A stretch of DNA of 64,000 nucleotides from contig CP071065.1 in the NCBI GenBank assembly GCA_017164015.1, positions 3,128,501-3,192,500 on the forward strand. The letters run 5' to 3'. Under the pieces are notes generated by a model. It made no database searches. It was not told the DNA's origin and saw only the letters and a list, made by a program, of their open reading frames with translations. Shown here piece by piece: positions 37,389-46,669 of the stretch; within the stretch, counting starts at the first letter, position 1; every line of letters begins with the position of its first letter. Origin of the DNA: Nostoc sp. UHCC 0702. GTDB taxonomy: Bacteria > Cyanobacteriota > Cyanobacteriia > Cyanobacteriales > Nostocaceae. The translations under genes were made by a program, and so were the position numbers.

Positions 37389-38372
37389 ATGCCAACTGTC
37401 AACACCCAAAATGAAAACCTCAATACCAAATTCACGGCTGATATGGTGCGAACCTATCTCCGAGAAATTGGTCGTGTACCACTGCTAACCCGTGAGCAAG
37501 AAATTGTCTATGGGAAGCAAGTGCAACAAATGATGAAGCTTCTGGATGCGAAAGAAGCTTTAACGAAGAAACTAGATCGCGAACCGAGTTTACCAGAGTG
37601 GGCTGAGCATGTTCAGCAAGCAGAAAACGAGGTGAAACAGACAGTTTCCCAAGGTAAGCGAGCCAAGCAAAAGATGATTGAAGCGAATCTGCGCTTGGTG
37701 GTTGCTATTGCTAAAAAATACCAGAAGCGGAATATGGAATTTCTGGATTTGATCCAGGAAGGAACATTAGGATTAGAGCGTGGTGTAGAGAAATTTGACC
37801 CGACACGGGGTTATAAATTCTCGACCTATGCCTACTGGTGGATTCGGCAAGCAATTACACGGGCGATCGCGCAGCAAGGTCGTACCATTCGTTTACCGAT
37901 TCACATTACCGAAAAGCTGAACAAAATCAAGAAAGTGCAGCGAGAACTGGCGCAAACATTGGGGCGATCGCCTTCTCCCGCAGAAATTGCCAAAGAACTA
38001 GAATTAGAGCCTACTCAGATTCGTGAATATCTGAACATGGCGCGTCAACCAGTTTCTTTGGATGTGCGAGTTGGTGACAACCAAGATACCGAACTCCAAG
38101 AAATGCTCGAAGATGAAGGCCCATCACCAGAGCATTACACTACTCAAGAGTTCTTGCGCCAAGACTTGAACACCCTATTGGCAGAATTAACCCCCCAACA
38201 AAGGGAAGTTTTAGCTCTGCGCTTTGGTTTAGAGGATGGTAACGAAATGTCTTTGGCGAAAGTTGGTGAGCGGTTGAATCTCAGCCGTGAACGAGTCCGC
38301 CAATTAGAACATCAAGCTCTTGCTCATCTACGCCGTCGCCGTGCCAACGTCAAAGAGTACGTTGCAAGTTAA
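37389..38372 (+). CDS. Group 2 sigma-70 family RNA polymerase sigma factor
   Basis: A 327-aa sigma factor of the RpoD-like, non-essential group 2 type (SigB/C/D/E class in cyanobacteria). Region 1.2 is [21 protein letters not shown]. Region 2 contains [26 protein letters not shown] and [17 protein letters not shown], region 3 follows, and region 4.2 is [29 protein letters not shown]. It lacks the long N-terminal 1.1/non-conserved part of the principal SigA. Start [10 protein letters not shown]... resembles SigB-like proteins, but I cannot assign the exact paralogue. An intrinsic terminator follows. Confidence 0.93.
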   Translation: MPTVNTQNENLNTKFTADMVRTYLREIGRVPLLTREQEIVYGKQVQQMMKLLDAKEALTKKLDREPSLPEWAEHVQQAENEVKQTVSQGKRAKQKMIEANLRLVVAIAKKYQKRNMEFLDLIQEGTLGLERGVEKFDPTRGYKFSTYAYWWIRQAITRAIAQQGRTIRLPIHITEKLNKIKKVQRELAQTLGRSPSPAEIAKELELEPTQIREYLNMARQPVSLDVRVGDNQDTELQEMLEDEGPSPEHYTTQEFLRQDLNTLLAELTPQQREVLALRFGLEDGNEMSLAKVGERLNLSRERVRQLEHQALAHLRRRRANVKEYVAS

Positions 38373-38383
38373 TCCTAAGACGT

Positions 38384-38404
38384 AGCATTGCTACGTCTCT
38401 AAAA
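38384..38404. repeat. Near-perfect palindrome AGACGTAGCA-T-TGCTACGTCT
   Basis: Ten-base arms around one T just after the sigma factor stop codon; a dispersed cyanobacterial palindrome. It precedes the terminator proper. Confidence 0.6.
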
Positions 38405-38420
38405 TTTACAAGGTGACGCG

Positions 38421-38448
38421 CCTCCTGAATTCAGGGGGTGATTTTTTT
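38421..38448 (+). terminator. Intrinsic terminator of the sigma factor gene
   Basis: Stem CCTCCTG / CAGGGGG with an AATT loop, followed by TGA and seven T. It lies about 50 bp after the stop codon. Confidence 0.85.
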
Positions 38449-38645
38449 ATGTCAATATTCTTTCAATAGAGTATATTTTTTAGTTAAAGTTTGTATAAAA
38501 TCTATGTAAATTTACTGATCTGAATGCACGCAAATATGAAATTCACGGTAATTTGAGTATATTCACGCATGAAAAAAAACAGGCAAAAAAACTGACTAAT
38601 GTGTTGAATATAAAGGTGAATTTCAACGCTAAAGTCAGCAAAACT

Positions 38646-38671
38646 GTTGTACATAAAGCTTTGTGTACAAC
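38646..38671. promoter_or_regulatory. 26-bp near-perfect palindrome upstream of the VWA/PEP-CTERM gene
   Basis: Half-sites GTTGTACATAAAG and CTTTGTGTACAAC match with one mismatch and no spacer. The centre lies about 98 bp before the start codon. It has no T-run, so it reads as an operator or a protein-binding or RNA-stem element, not a terminator. No regulator is assigned. Confidence 0.55.
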
Positions 38672-38755
38672 CAATTTCATGCTGTATGAGATGGATGTAA
38701 AGCACATCTCATGGAATGACTGTGTGCAAAACAACGTTATTTTAAACACAAATTA

Positions 38756-39949
38756 ATGAAGCTCAATCCAATCAAGAACCTGTCTAAATTGGCAGTCGGT
38801 GTGGTGTGTTCATTTGGGATAGCTGGATTGCTTGCACCGTCTGAGGCTCGCGCCGCCAGCGTCATCACCAATGTGACTCCTTCAGGAAGTCTAGTGGAGC
38901 CAGCCAGTTATAACGTATTTTTGGATGCTGGTGATCCTCTGCCTGTAACTGTACAAGTGACCGTTCCCACAACGCCCCAAAAGTTAGACCTGTTCCTACT
39001 AGAAGACCTTTCCGGTTCTTTTGGCGATGATCTCTTTACAGTGCAAAGTCTAGTACCAAGTTTGACCAGTTCCATCACCAGCCTTGTCTCTGATACCCAA
39101 TTTGGTGTTGGTTCTTTCGTTGACAAACCAATAGGCCCGTTTGGTGGTCTTCCTGATTACGTCTATAGAACTGACCTGAGTCTAACTAGTGACACAACTT
39201 TGCTGCAATCAACTATTGATGGACTCAGTATTCTGGGCGGTGGTGATACTCCAGAGTCACAGTTAGAAGCACTGCTGCAAACAGCAGTTCGAGCTAACAG
39301 TGAAGTTGGCTTCCGTAATGATGCATTTAAGGTGGTTGTTTTATCAACAGATGCCGAATTCCACCAAGCTGGTGATTTTAGCTCTCAACCTCCAAATAAC
39401 GGAGATGCTGTTCTCGATGGTAGTCCAGAAGGAACTGGCGAAGACTATCCCAGCATTCTGCAAGTTAAAGATCTATTAGCGGCTACCAACATTATCCCAA
39501 TTTTCGCAGTTACATCAGATGTGGTCTCGACCTATGAGGATTTGGTAAATCAATTAGGGGTCGGCTCGGTTGTGCTACTGTCAAGTGATAGTTCCAACCT
39601 GGTGAGTGCAATCAATGCCGGTCTGGCAGATATCTTCAGAGACATCACTCTGACTCCAGTCAGTGATGACTATGGTTATGTACAGAGCATCGTACCGCCT
39701 TCATTCACTGATGTACCAGAAGGTGATAGCAGAACTTTCACTGTCACCTTGCTAGCTGACGGTGTTGGTGACGCAGATGATACTTTAAGTCTAGTTGCTG
39801 CTGGATTTGGTCAAACAGACGTTAATGTTACTGTTGGTAAATCTGTCCCAGAGCCTTCAGCAATGTTAGGGTTGCTGGCATTCAGTGCTTTTGGCGCTAC
39901 TTCAGTACTCAAGCGCAAACAACAGCAGAAAGCTACTGTCAAAGCTTAA
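38756..39949 (+). CDS. Exported VWA-domain protein with PEP-CTERM sorting signal
   Basis: A 397-aa secreted protein. It has a signal peptide to about residue 34 (ending SEARAA), then an integrin-beta/VWA-like domain from about 76 with a MIDAS-like FLLEDLSGSFGDD motif and integrin-like VGSFVDKPIGPFGG. The C-terminal VPEPSAMLGLLAFSAFGATSVLKRKQQQK is a classic PEP-CTERM motif (VPEP, hydrophobic helix, basic tail) recognised by an exosortase. An extracellular adhesion or matrix role is inferred from the domains. A strong terminator follows. Confidence 0.92.
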   Translation: MKLNPIKNLSKLAVGVVCSFGIAGLLAPSEARAASVITNVTPSGSLVEPASYNVFLDAGDPLPVTVQVTVPTTPQKLDLFLLEDLSGSFGDDLFTVQSLVPSLTSSITSLVSDTQFGVGSFVDKPIGPFGGLPDYVYRTDLSLTSDTTLLQSTIDGLSILGGGDTPESQLEALLQTAVRANSEVGFRNDAFKVVVLSTDAEFHQAGDFSSQPPNNGDAVLDGSPEGTGEDYPSILQVKDLLAATNIIPIFAVTSDVVSTYEDLVNQLGVGSVVLLSSDSSNLVSAINAGLADIFRDITLTPVSDDYGYVQSIVPPSFTDVPEGDSRTFTVTLLADGVGDADDTLSLVAAGFGQTDVNVTVGKSVPEPSAMLGLLAFSAFGATSVLKRKQQQKATVKA

Positions 39950-39972
39950 ATTCATCGCCAACTGACTTTGAT

Positions 39973-40010
39973 AACTGCGGTGTCCTGCATTGGAGGACAC
40001 CGCAGTTTTT
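39973..40010 (+). terminator. Strong intrinsic terminator after the PEP-CTERM gene
   Basis: A perfect 13-bp stem ACTGCGGTGTCCT / AGGACACCGCAGT with a GCATTGG loop and TTTTT, about 25 bp after the stop codon. Confidence 0.93.
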
Positions 40011-40617
40011 GATTTTAAGTGTTGTGTGCGATCGCTACTTCTGGTTATTAGTTACGTTTGAACGCAAAACAAATTCAAGTTCCGCTTTCTGAACTGTCAC
40101 ATCAAGTATTTTTTACACAGGTAATTCAGTGGTAGGTTGATCGTGATTGCAATTGAGAGTCAATAGGCAGTGCTATGTCTTCTCACAATCCAAAATCCAA
40201 AATCTAAAATCCAAAATCCTCTCATCCTATTTTTGAGAAAAATATCTCAACTCATTCGGAATTCCAAAACCTGCTATTGTAGCTCTCCGTATTCCTACTA
40301 GAATTTACTTTTGATCAAAAAATGTTAATGATTTTTTTAAAAAGAAAATGCCAAAAATTACTGATCCCAATTCACGACAAGATCAAACTTTTAATTTACA
40401 TCGCCCAATCGGGTGAATCTATTGGGTGAAGAGTAAATTGCTTTATTGATGATACTGTGAGTTTATCGTCCAAAATTCCATAAAAACTCAAGTTTTTAAG
40501 GCTTTTTGATTTCGACAATATATCTCAAACCTTTGACGGAGCCTTGAACGATCAATACTGGTTATGGTTTAAGTAAGTCGCAGAGGAAACAGTTAATTTT
40601 CTAACAGGAGTGATCGG
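40011..40617. other. Long upstream region of the secreted unknown protein
   Basis: About 600 bp without a gene. It includes an AATCCAAAATCCAAA-type tandem repeat near 40187-40221. The rest is AT-rich. Confidence 0.45.
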
Positions 40618-41424
40618 GTGCTTAACAAAATTGATAAATTCTTTCCCTCGCGTCGTTTGCCAATTTCCTTTCTTGGCTTACTTCTCACCCTTGGTGTTGT
40701 GGGTGAGCAAACTAGACCTGTGCTGAGTAACGAAATCGAAGAACAACCCACATCCGCAGCATTGGCTACCGATTTGAGAGAATCGACGAATCAAAGTCAA
40801 AATCGGACTGAAACATCTTTATTGTCGCAGTTAAGAGAAGTTCGTGAACAAAGAAGTCAACAGCAAACAGCTTTTATTGACAGTGAAACTTTTGTTAATC
40901 AAAACCAACAAGAGAACTTGCAACAGCAGCCAAAATTAGTTTCTTCTGCAACCTTATCAAAGAATGTAAAAGTAGCATCTAGCACTACAGAGCAAAAAGC
41001 TGCTAAAGAAGCAGGAGTTAGACCTAGAGTCAATATTCCTACAAAAGATGGAATTTATCTTTATGGTCAATCACCACAACCAAACCAGCTTGGGCAAGGG
41101 TATGTCTTATTTGAGAGGCAGCAGAGTAAGGTAACGGGTGCGTTGTATATGCCTCAGTCAGAGTTTAGTTGTTTTGAGGGCACACTTGACAAATCAGGAG
41201 AATTGGCAATGACCGTTACAGGTTCTCCAGATGAAAGTGGTTCCAATGAGGTAGCTACAGCGAATAGACTACCTGACTTTAGTGGAGATGAGCCAGTCAC
41301 CTATGCCTACTCAGTAGCACTACAAGATTATCATCAGCTTAATACCATCAGTGCTAATGACAGACGCATTTTGCAGATGTGTAGTCAATCTGCTAATGAT
41401 GTCTACACAAAGCTAGTCAAATAA
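40618..41424 (+). CDS. Exported hypothetical protein
   Basis: A 268-aa protein. It starts with GTG behind a good AGGAG site. Residues 14-38 form a signal peptide (LPISFLGLLLTLGVVGEQTRPVLS). A Gln/Glu-rich, probably disordered region (40-130) follows. A conserved-looking C-terminal domain (about 135-268) begins PRVNIPTKDGIYLYGQSP and contains a Cys pair (FSCFEGTL and QMCSQSAND) that could form a disulfide in the periplasm. The domain seems familiar from other cyanobacterial hypothetical proteins, but I know no function for it. Confidence 0.78.
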   Translation: MLNKIDKFFPSRRLPISFLGLLLTLGVVGEQTRPVLSNEIEEQPTSAALATDLRESTNQSQNRTETSLLSQLREVREQRSQQQTAFIDSETFVNQNQQENLQQQPKLVSSATLSKNVKVASSTTEQKAAKEAGVRPRVNIPTKDGIYLYGQSPQPNQLGQGYVLFERQQSKVTGALYMPQSEFSCFEGTLDKSGELAMTVTGSPDESGSNEVATANRLPDFSGDEPVTYAYSVALQDYHQLNTISANDRRILQMCSQSANDVYTKLVK

Positions 41425-41467
41425 ATAAGCTATTGGCATCTAAATTGCATAGTAATGCGTTACGACC

Positions 41468-41613
41468 GTCAGTGGTCAGTGGTCAGTGGTCAGTGGTCAG
41501 TAGCAAAAAACAACTGACAACTGACATTAAAACTTCATCGCTAAGACCGTCAGTGGTCAGTTGTCAGTAGCAAAAAACAACTGACAACTGACAACTGACA
41601 ACTAACAACTAAC
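41468..41613. repeat. GTCAGTG/CAACTGA STRR array at the cobO 3' end
   Basis: Heptamers GGTCAGT repeated in tandem, then facing CAACTGA and CAACTAA heptamers, in two rounds. The facing orientations allow a long hairpin just past the cobO stop codon, where it could act as a terminator. Confidence 0.85.
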
Positions 41614-41614
41614 A

Positions 41615-42301
41615 TTAAAACTCAATCCCTGGTTGCGCTTTCACGCCTTGGTCGCGGAAAGGATGCTTAACTAGGGTCATTTCTGTTACTAAGTCGGCTC
41701 GTTCGATGATAGCGGCTGGTGCGCCTCTACCTGTGAGAATGACGTGTTTGTGTGGTGGTTTTTTTGCTAAACCAGCTAAAACTTCTTCAACTTGTAAATA
41801 ACCCATTTTGAAAGCAATATTGATTTCATCCAATAGCACTAGCTGGAAGTCAGGATTTTGGATGTATTCTAATGATTTTTCCCAAGCGGCGTTGGCTTTG
41901 TCAAGGTCGCGATCGCGGTCTTGGGTTTCCCAGGTGAAGCCTTCACCCATCGCGTGAAACTCTAACTGGTCTTCCCAATGACTGAAAGCCGCTTTTTCAG
42001 CAGGTTCCCACGCTCCTTTGATAAATTGGACGATCGCTACTTTATACCCATGACCAAGCGATCGCAACACCATCCCCAACGCCGCAGTGGTTTTACCTTT
42101 ACCGTTACCAGTATTTACAATAATTAATCCTTTTTCTGGCACAGCTTGTGCTATCCGCCGATCCTGCACTTCTTTACGCCGCTGCATTTTCTTGCGGTAC
42201 TGCTCATCAGTTAACTCAGGTAGATTTGAGGACATTATTTCGTCAATTAAGCGCTCAATTTCTTGATCTGAGTTTAACTCTTCTGGTGTATCGCTTTTCA
42301 T
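41615..42301 (-). CDS. cobO: Cob(I)yrinic acid a,c-diamide adenosyltransferase
   Basis: Adenosylates the corrin cobalt in B12 synthesis and salvage. A P-loop IIVNTGNGKGKTTAALGM (about 61-78) is followed by VAIVQFIKGAWEPAEKAAF, VLLDEINIAFKMGYL and the HVILTGRGAPAAIIERADLVTEM segment that defines the CobO/BtuR family. The 228-aa length is typical. The ATG at 42301 is preferred over the TTG one codon upstream. No other cobalamin genes are adjacent. Confidence 0.94.
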   Translation of the reverse strand: MKSDTPEELNSDQEIERLIDEIMSSNLPELTDEQYRKKMQRRKEVQDRRIAQAVPEKGLIIVNTGNGKGKTTAALGMVLRSLGHGYKVAIVQFIKGAWEPAEKAAFSHWEDQLEFHAMGEGFTWETQDRDRDLDKANAAWEKSLEYIQNPDFQLVLLDEINIAFKMGYLQVEEVLAGLAKKPPHKHVILTGRGAPAAIIERADLVTEMTLVKHPFRDQGVKAQPGIEF

Positions 42302-42351
42302 CAATCTTTAGGGATACTGAAAATAACTGCTACAACTAAATAGAAGTAACT

Positions 42352-42586
42352 TAGGACTTACGCAACTGGCACACAGATTTTCTACAATGGCAGTCAATAG
42401 GAGCCAGCGCGTTGCGGAGGTTCCCACGGCAGTTGCTCATGGGGGGAACCCCCAAGACCGCACTGCCTCTCCGTTGTAGCGACTGGCGTTCCAGAGTCAA
42501 TAGTCTTTAATCAAGGTTTTTTGGACTATTGATTTTTGATGCTTAACTGCAAAAACGAAAAAAATATGACATTTGCGTAAGTCCTA
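42352..42586. mobile_element. MITE-like element, copy 1 (with nested palindrome)
   Basis: Terminal inverted repeats TAGGACTTACGCAA and TTGCGTAAGTCCTA bound 235 bp with no coding capacity. An internal block of about 95 bp (42401-42496) is a GC-rich palindromic element (GAGCCAGCGCG...GACTGGCGTTCC) that copy 2 lacks, so it looks inserted into this copy. Confidence 0.75.
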
Positions 42587-42917
42587 TAACTAACATTTTG
42601 TTCTTTATACAATTTCACATAACTTGTGTTTTCTATATGTCCACTAATATCAATTTGAAAAATAGTAAAAGGGACTGATAACTGGTGATTAGGGACTGGG
42701 TATTAGGTTAAAAATAGATGTTCTAGAATTATTAACTTTAGCTGACATTTATACATTGTAAAAATTGTTGACAACTCACATTTGCAAAGAGCGTTTTTGT
42801 AGCGGATATATCGCCATAATGATTGTTAATGGGCATTTATTGGCAATTTTTAACCGATTACAAGCAATTTACAAAAATGGAATTTCAGAAAATACTGATA
42901 AATCCGGTGAACAAAAT

Positions 42918-43433
42918 ATGATGAAGCAAATTGTAATTATTCAAGGTGATATTACTCAGTTAGAAATAGATGCTATAGTCAATGCAGCCAATAGCTCATT
43001 ACTAGGTGGTGGCGGTGTCGATGGTGCAATTCACCGTGCAGCCGGACGCGAATTATTAGAAGAATGCCGTCAATTACAAGGTTGTGAAACTGGTGAAGCT
43101 AAAATTACAAAAGGCTATCATCTTCCTGCTAAATGGGTAATTCATACTGTTGGGCCGGTTTGGGAAGGTGGAAATTATGGAGAAGATGAGTTATTAGCCA
43201 GTTGTTATAGCAACAGCTTGGCTTTAGCAGAAAAATACCAAATTAAAACTATTGCTTTCCCGGCTATTAGTACAGGTGTTTATGGTTTTCCGATGGAACG
43301 CGCCAGCAAAATTGCAATTACTGAAGTTAATAAGTTTTTACAAAACCATAATTCGCTAAAACAGGTAATTTTCGTTTGTTTTAGCCAAAACGCTTATGAT
43401 TCTTACCAGCGGGTAATGCAAGAAATTACTTAA
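42918..43433 (+). CDS. Macrodomain protein (O-acetyl-ADP-ribose deacetylase type)
   Basis: A 171-aa macrodomain. It has the [37 protein letters not shown] core that binds ADP-ribose, the catalytic-loop NAAN and [10 protein letters not shown] motifs of the YmdB/MacroD class, and [13 protein letters not shown]. It hydrolyses O-acetyl-ADP-ribose or removes ADP-ribose from proteins. The frame is open 51 codons upstream, but the family N-terminus ([11 protein letters not shown]) fits the ATG at 42918 or the one immediately after. It is isolated between two MITE-like elements. Confidence 0.9.
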   Translation: MMKQIVIIQGDITQLEIDAIVNAANSSLLGGGGVDGAIHRAAGRELLEECRQLQGCETGEAKITKGYHLPAKWVIHTVGPVWEGGNYGEDELLASCYSNSLALAEKYQIKTIAFPAISTGVYGFPMERASKIAITEVNKFLQNHNSLKQVIFVCFSQNAYDSYQRVMQEIT

Positions 43434-43450
43434 AGCTAGTTAACATTAGA

Positions 43451-43595
43451 CAGGACTTACGCAACTGGCACACATATTTTCTGCGATGGCAGTCTTGAGT
43501 CAATAGTCAAGGGTAAAAAGTCAAGGTTTTTGGACTTTTGACTCTTGACTTTGGACGATTTTTGTCAAAAATATATGACACTTGCGTAAGTCCTA
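43451..43595. mobile_element. MITE-like element, copy 2
   Basis: Same terminal inverted repeats as copy 1 (AGGACTTACGCAA ... TTGCGTAAGTCCT) around 145 bp. The shared inner start CTGGCACACA(G/T)ATTTTCT shows the two are homologous. An internal GTCAAGAGTC-type hairpin is present. It has no coding capacity. It lies just before the deoxyhypusine-synthase-like gene. Confidence 0.78.
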
Positions 43596-43631
43596 ATTAG
43601 ATTCGGTGTCTTTACCGTTCGGGAGTTGAAA

Positions 43632-44807
43632 ATGTCAAAACAGCTGGGTCAAAAAATTGCACCCACAGCCATATCAAACGATATCGGCATAGTGGATTTG
43701 ATTGATAATTACTTCACTGCCTATAATTCAGCACGGTTGCGGGAAATCTGCCAATTACTAAGTCGTGATGTGCTAACAGAAGGCGTTACCGTGGGAGTTA
43801 GCCTTTCCGGTGCCATGACACCAGCAGGATTTGGGGTTTCAGCACTTGCACCTTTAATTCGCAATGGCTTTATTGACTGGATGATTAGCACTGGTGCTAA
43901 TCTTTACCATGACATGCATTATGGGTTGGGTTTTGAACTGTTTGCTGGGAATCCCTTTTTAGATGATGTGAAGCTGCGCCAAGAAGGCACCATTCGGATT
44001 TATGACATTATTTTCGGCTACGATGTGCTGCTGGAAACTGATGCTTTCATCCGTAAAATTTTACAAGCAGAAGAGTTTCAAAAGCGGATGGGAACAGCTG
44101 AATTTCACTATCTACTAGGCAAATATGTCTGGGAAATAGAAAAGCAATTGGGAGTAAAACATTCTAGTTTGCTAGCAACAGCTTACGAATATGGCGTACC
44201 CATTTATACATCTTCCCCAGGAGATAGTTCCATTGGGATGAACGTAGCGGCTTTAGCCTTGGAAGGTTCGCAGTTGGTGTTAGATCCTGCAATTGATGTG
44301 AATGAAACAGCTGCGATCGCCTACTCTGCGCGAGAATCAGAAGGTAAAAGTGCGGCTGTGATTCTTGGTGGTGGCAGTCCTAAGAACTTTTTACTACAAA
44401 CACAACCGCAAATTCACGAAGTATTAGGACTGGAAGAACGAGGACATGATTACTTTGTGCAGTTTACCGATGCTCGTCCTGATACTGGTGGTTTGTCAGG
44501 GGCAACTCCCTCAGAAGCCGTCAGTTGGGGTAAGATTGACCCAGAAGAGTTACCTAGCACAATTGTTTGTTACACAGATAGCACGATCGCTTTACCATTG
44601 GTGACAGCATACGTTCTCAAACAGTGCGAACCCCGTCCCCTGAAGCGATTGTACGACAGGCGCGAAGCAATGTTTGAGAAACTACAAACAGACTATTTAG
44701 CAGCCAAAACCCAACCATCGGATAAAATTCCCGCTGCTGTAGCTGATAGTGCTTCCCAAGAGGCGGCGACTTATCCCTGTGGGAGGCTGATTCCTAATAC
44801 TCGTTAA
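43632..44807 (+). CDS. Deoxyhypusine-synthase-like protein
   Basis: A 391-aa NAD-dependent aminobutyl-transferase fold. It has [18 protein letters not shown] near the N-terminus, [43 protein letters not shown] and the catalytic EAVSWGKI (Lys about 301) that aligns with the active-site Lys of deoxyhypusine synthase. Bacteria have no eIF5A, and several bacterial relatives make homospermidine, so a polyamine role is more likely than protein modification. The ATG at 43632 is preferred over the TTG two codons upstream; a GGGAG site precedes it. Confidence 0.88.
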   Translation: MSKQLGQKIAPTAISNDIGIVDLIDNYFTAYNSARLREICQLLSRDVLTEGVTVGVSLSGAMTPAGFGVSALAPLIRNGFIDWMISTGANLYHDMHYGLGFELFAGNPFLDDVKLRQEGTIRIYDIIFGYDVLLETDAFIRKILQAEEFQKRMGTAEFHYLLGKYVWEIEKQLGVKHSSLLATAYEYGVPIYTSSPGDSSIGMNVAALALEGSQLVLDPAIDVNETAAIAYSARESEGKSAAVILGGGSPKNFLLQTQPQIHEVLGLEERGHDYFVQFTDARPDTGGLSGATPSEAVSWGKIDPEELPSTIVCYTDSTIALPLVTAYVLKQCEPRPLKRLYDRREAMFEKLQTDYLAAKTQPSDKIPAAVADSASQEAATYPCGRLIPNTR

Positions 44808-44877
44808 ATTAGGGAACTGGAGACTGGTGATTAGGGACTGGGAGGATCATGTCCGGTTAATTAGTTATGATTCCCAC

Positions 44878-44960
44878 AGTCATTGCACCCCACCCCTAAC
44901 CCCTCCCCGTGAACGGGGAGGGGAAACAAAGCGTAGCTTTGGTGGGTTGGGGTTCTTCGG
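44878..44960. repeat. CCCCTCCCC...GGGGAGGGG dispersed palindrome
   Basis: The stem CCCCTCCCCGT / ACGGGGAGGGG sits within a CACCCC...TTGGGGTTCTTC frame. A related copy lies at about 8921-8960 near the methyltransferase gene. It is intergenic, convergent between the DHS-like and SPINDLY genes, and may also end transcription. Confidence 0.65.
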
Positions 44961-45001
44961 GTTTAAGAAGTAATCAAGCGGACATAATATTATTAGCTGT
45001 A

Positions 45002-46669
45002 CTACAAACTTGCTGCGACAACCTGTTTATAAAAAGCTTCTAAACCGACTACACAGATTTTATCGTCAAATAACCGGTCGTGACGTTGACTAATTCGTTG
45101 TGAAATATCGCGTCGCCAAACTGGGTTTAATCCTAATTTGACAGCAATTTCAATATATTCCGCGACATTTTCCGCGATAGTATCTGTCACTCCTAGCATT
45201 TTGAGGAAGCTGTCAGAGTGACGACCGCGCATAAATTCTCCCGGACAAGTAACTATGGGGAGATTGCAAGCGATCGCTTCTAAGCTAGTATTACCACCAG
45301 ACCAAGTGAATGTATCCAGGTAAACATCTGAAAGTAAATTAATCATCAGATAATCTAAACGCTCTGGAATAGTTAAAAATACACAATAATCTTGATAGTC
45401 TAGCCCCATAGCAGCAAACGCACGTTGCAGACGCGGCTGCATTAAACTAGCACGCAAAAATACGAATTTAGCTTGGCGAACACGATGAGCAATTTCCGCA
45501 AAAATAAAATCGTATTGTGGTAAATATTTGAAAGGAGCTTGGCAACATAAATAGATTACTGCATCATCTGGTAGCTGAAAATCTGAGCGAGTTCTAACTA
45601 CTGGCGGAATATATGGTTTGGGATAAGAAACACCAATATTAGGTAAGCGAATTAATGTTTCTGAGTAATGTTCTTGAGCATTTTCTGCTTCCATTAATTC
45701 GCTAGATAAAAAGTAATCAATGGTCGGTAAACCAGTGGTTACTGGATGACCCCAAGCTACACATTGCACAGGTGCAAGTCGCAGAACAGCCATTTGCATT
45801 GTTTGGGGATTCATGCCAATTTCGGGATAAACCAAAATGTGTAATTTATCAGCAATTATCTGTTCACAAACTGCTGATAAATTATAAGGGATATGGTGGA
45901 AAACATCACTGTATTCTTGAAACTGTTCGGTAACTGGATCTGGCTCATTTCCTATATAGTAACAATGGATTTCAAAGTTTTCGCGATCGCAGTGACGTAA
46001 CCAGCCAGTTAACCACAGTGTGCCACTATAAGAATGTAGATAATAAGAAACATAGCCAACACGAATTTTTTGCTGAGTCTCAAGCTTAGGTATGCTTAGA
46101 GGAACAACCCATTGAGGGAAATTAGCCGCCATAATTTCATGCACTAATTGACCATATTGGCGTTGTAAATCTATATCATTTTGTGCCTGATATGACAGAT
46201 AAAAATTTGTCAGTCTTCCTATACCAGCTAAAGCACTATGACGTTCTTCAGAAGTTTTGAGAGAGGTTTGAGCAATTAAATTTTGCAGTCCTTGGATAAA
46301 GCGCTGGCGATATAAGCTAATTTCTTCTTCATTGTCATACACTGATGGAATTGTCAAATATTTGAGAATTTGAAAAGTATAATCATCAGGTAAACATTTA
46401 GCAGCATTTTCGGCACTGGAAATAGCAGATTCTATACGCCCATTGCGCCGCAATTCAATGATTAATTCAAAATGTAGATTTCCTTGTGTTGGGTAAAGTT
46501 GAATTGCTTGCTGGAGAGTCTGAAAATATTCGTCTAGAAGATTTAGTTGCTTATAGCAATGACACAATCGCGCATAAGTTTCCACCTCACCTGATGATAT
46601 TTCTAAGAACTTTTGATATTGCGCGATCGCTTCAAGCCATCTTCCCTGCTCAAATAATTTATTACTCAA
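45002..46669 (-). CDS. SPINDLY-type O-GlcNAc transferase with TPR repeats
   Basis: A 555-aa protein. TPR-like repeats fill residues 1-110 (LFEQGRWLEAIAQYQKFLEI...). The C-terminal half is the O-linked GlcNAc transferase SPINDLY domain (RVGYVSYYLHSYSGT, LRLAPVQCVAWGHPVTTGLPTIDYFLSSEL, YLCCQAPFKYLPQYD, DTFTWSGGNTSLEAIACNLPIVTCPGEFMRGRHS). The start is a TTG that overlaps the stop codon of the upstream 1477-aa gene, so translation is coupled, or the two are joined by frameshifting (see the T9 run). Likely role: protein or glycan glycosylation linked to cell-surface or motility proteins. Confidence 0.88.
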   Translation of the reverse strand: MSNKLFEQGRWLEAIAQYQKFLEISSGEVETYARLCHCYKQLNLLDEYFQTLQQAIQLYPTQGNLHFELIIELRRNGRIESAISSAENAAKCLPDDYTFQILKYLTIPSVYDNEEEISLYRQRFIQGLQNLIAQTSLKTSEERHSALAGIGRLTNFYLSYQAQNDIDLQRQYGQLVHEIMAANFPQWVVPLSIPKLETQQKIRVGYVSYYLHSYSGTLWLTGWLRHCDRENFEIHCYYIGNEPDPVTEQFQEYSDVFHHIPYNLSAVCEQIIADKLHILVYPEIGMNPQTMQMAVLRLAPVQCVAWGHPVTTGLPTIDYFLSSELMEAENAQEHYSETLIRLPNIGVSYPKPYIPPVVRTRSDFQLPDDAVIYLCCQAPFKYLPQYDFIFAEIAHRVRQAKFVFLRASLMQPRLQRAFAAMGLDYQDYCVFLTIPERLDYLMINLLSDVYLDTFTWSGGNTSLEAIACNLPIVTCPGEFMRGRHSDSFLKMLGVTDTIAENVAEYIEIAVKLGLNPVWRRDISQRISQRHDRLFDDKICVVGLEAFYKQVVAASL

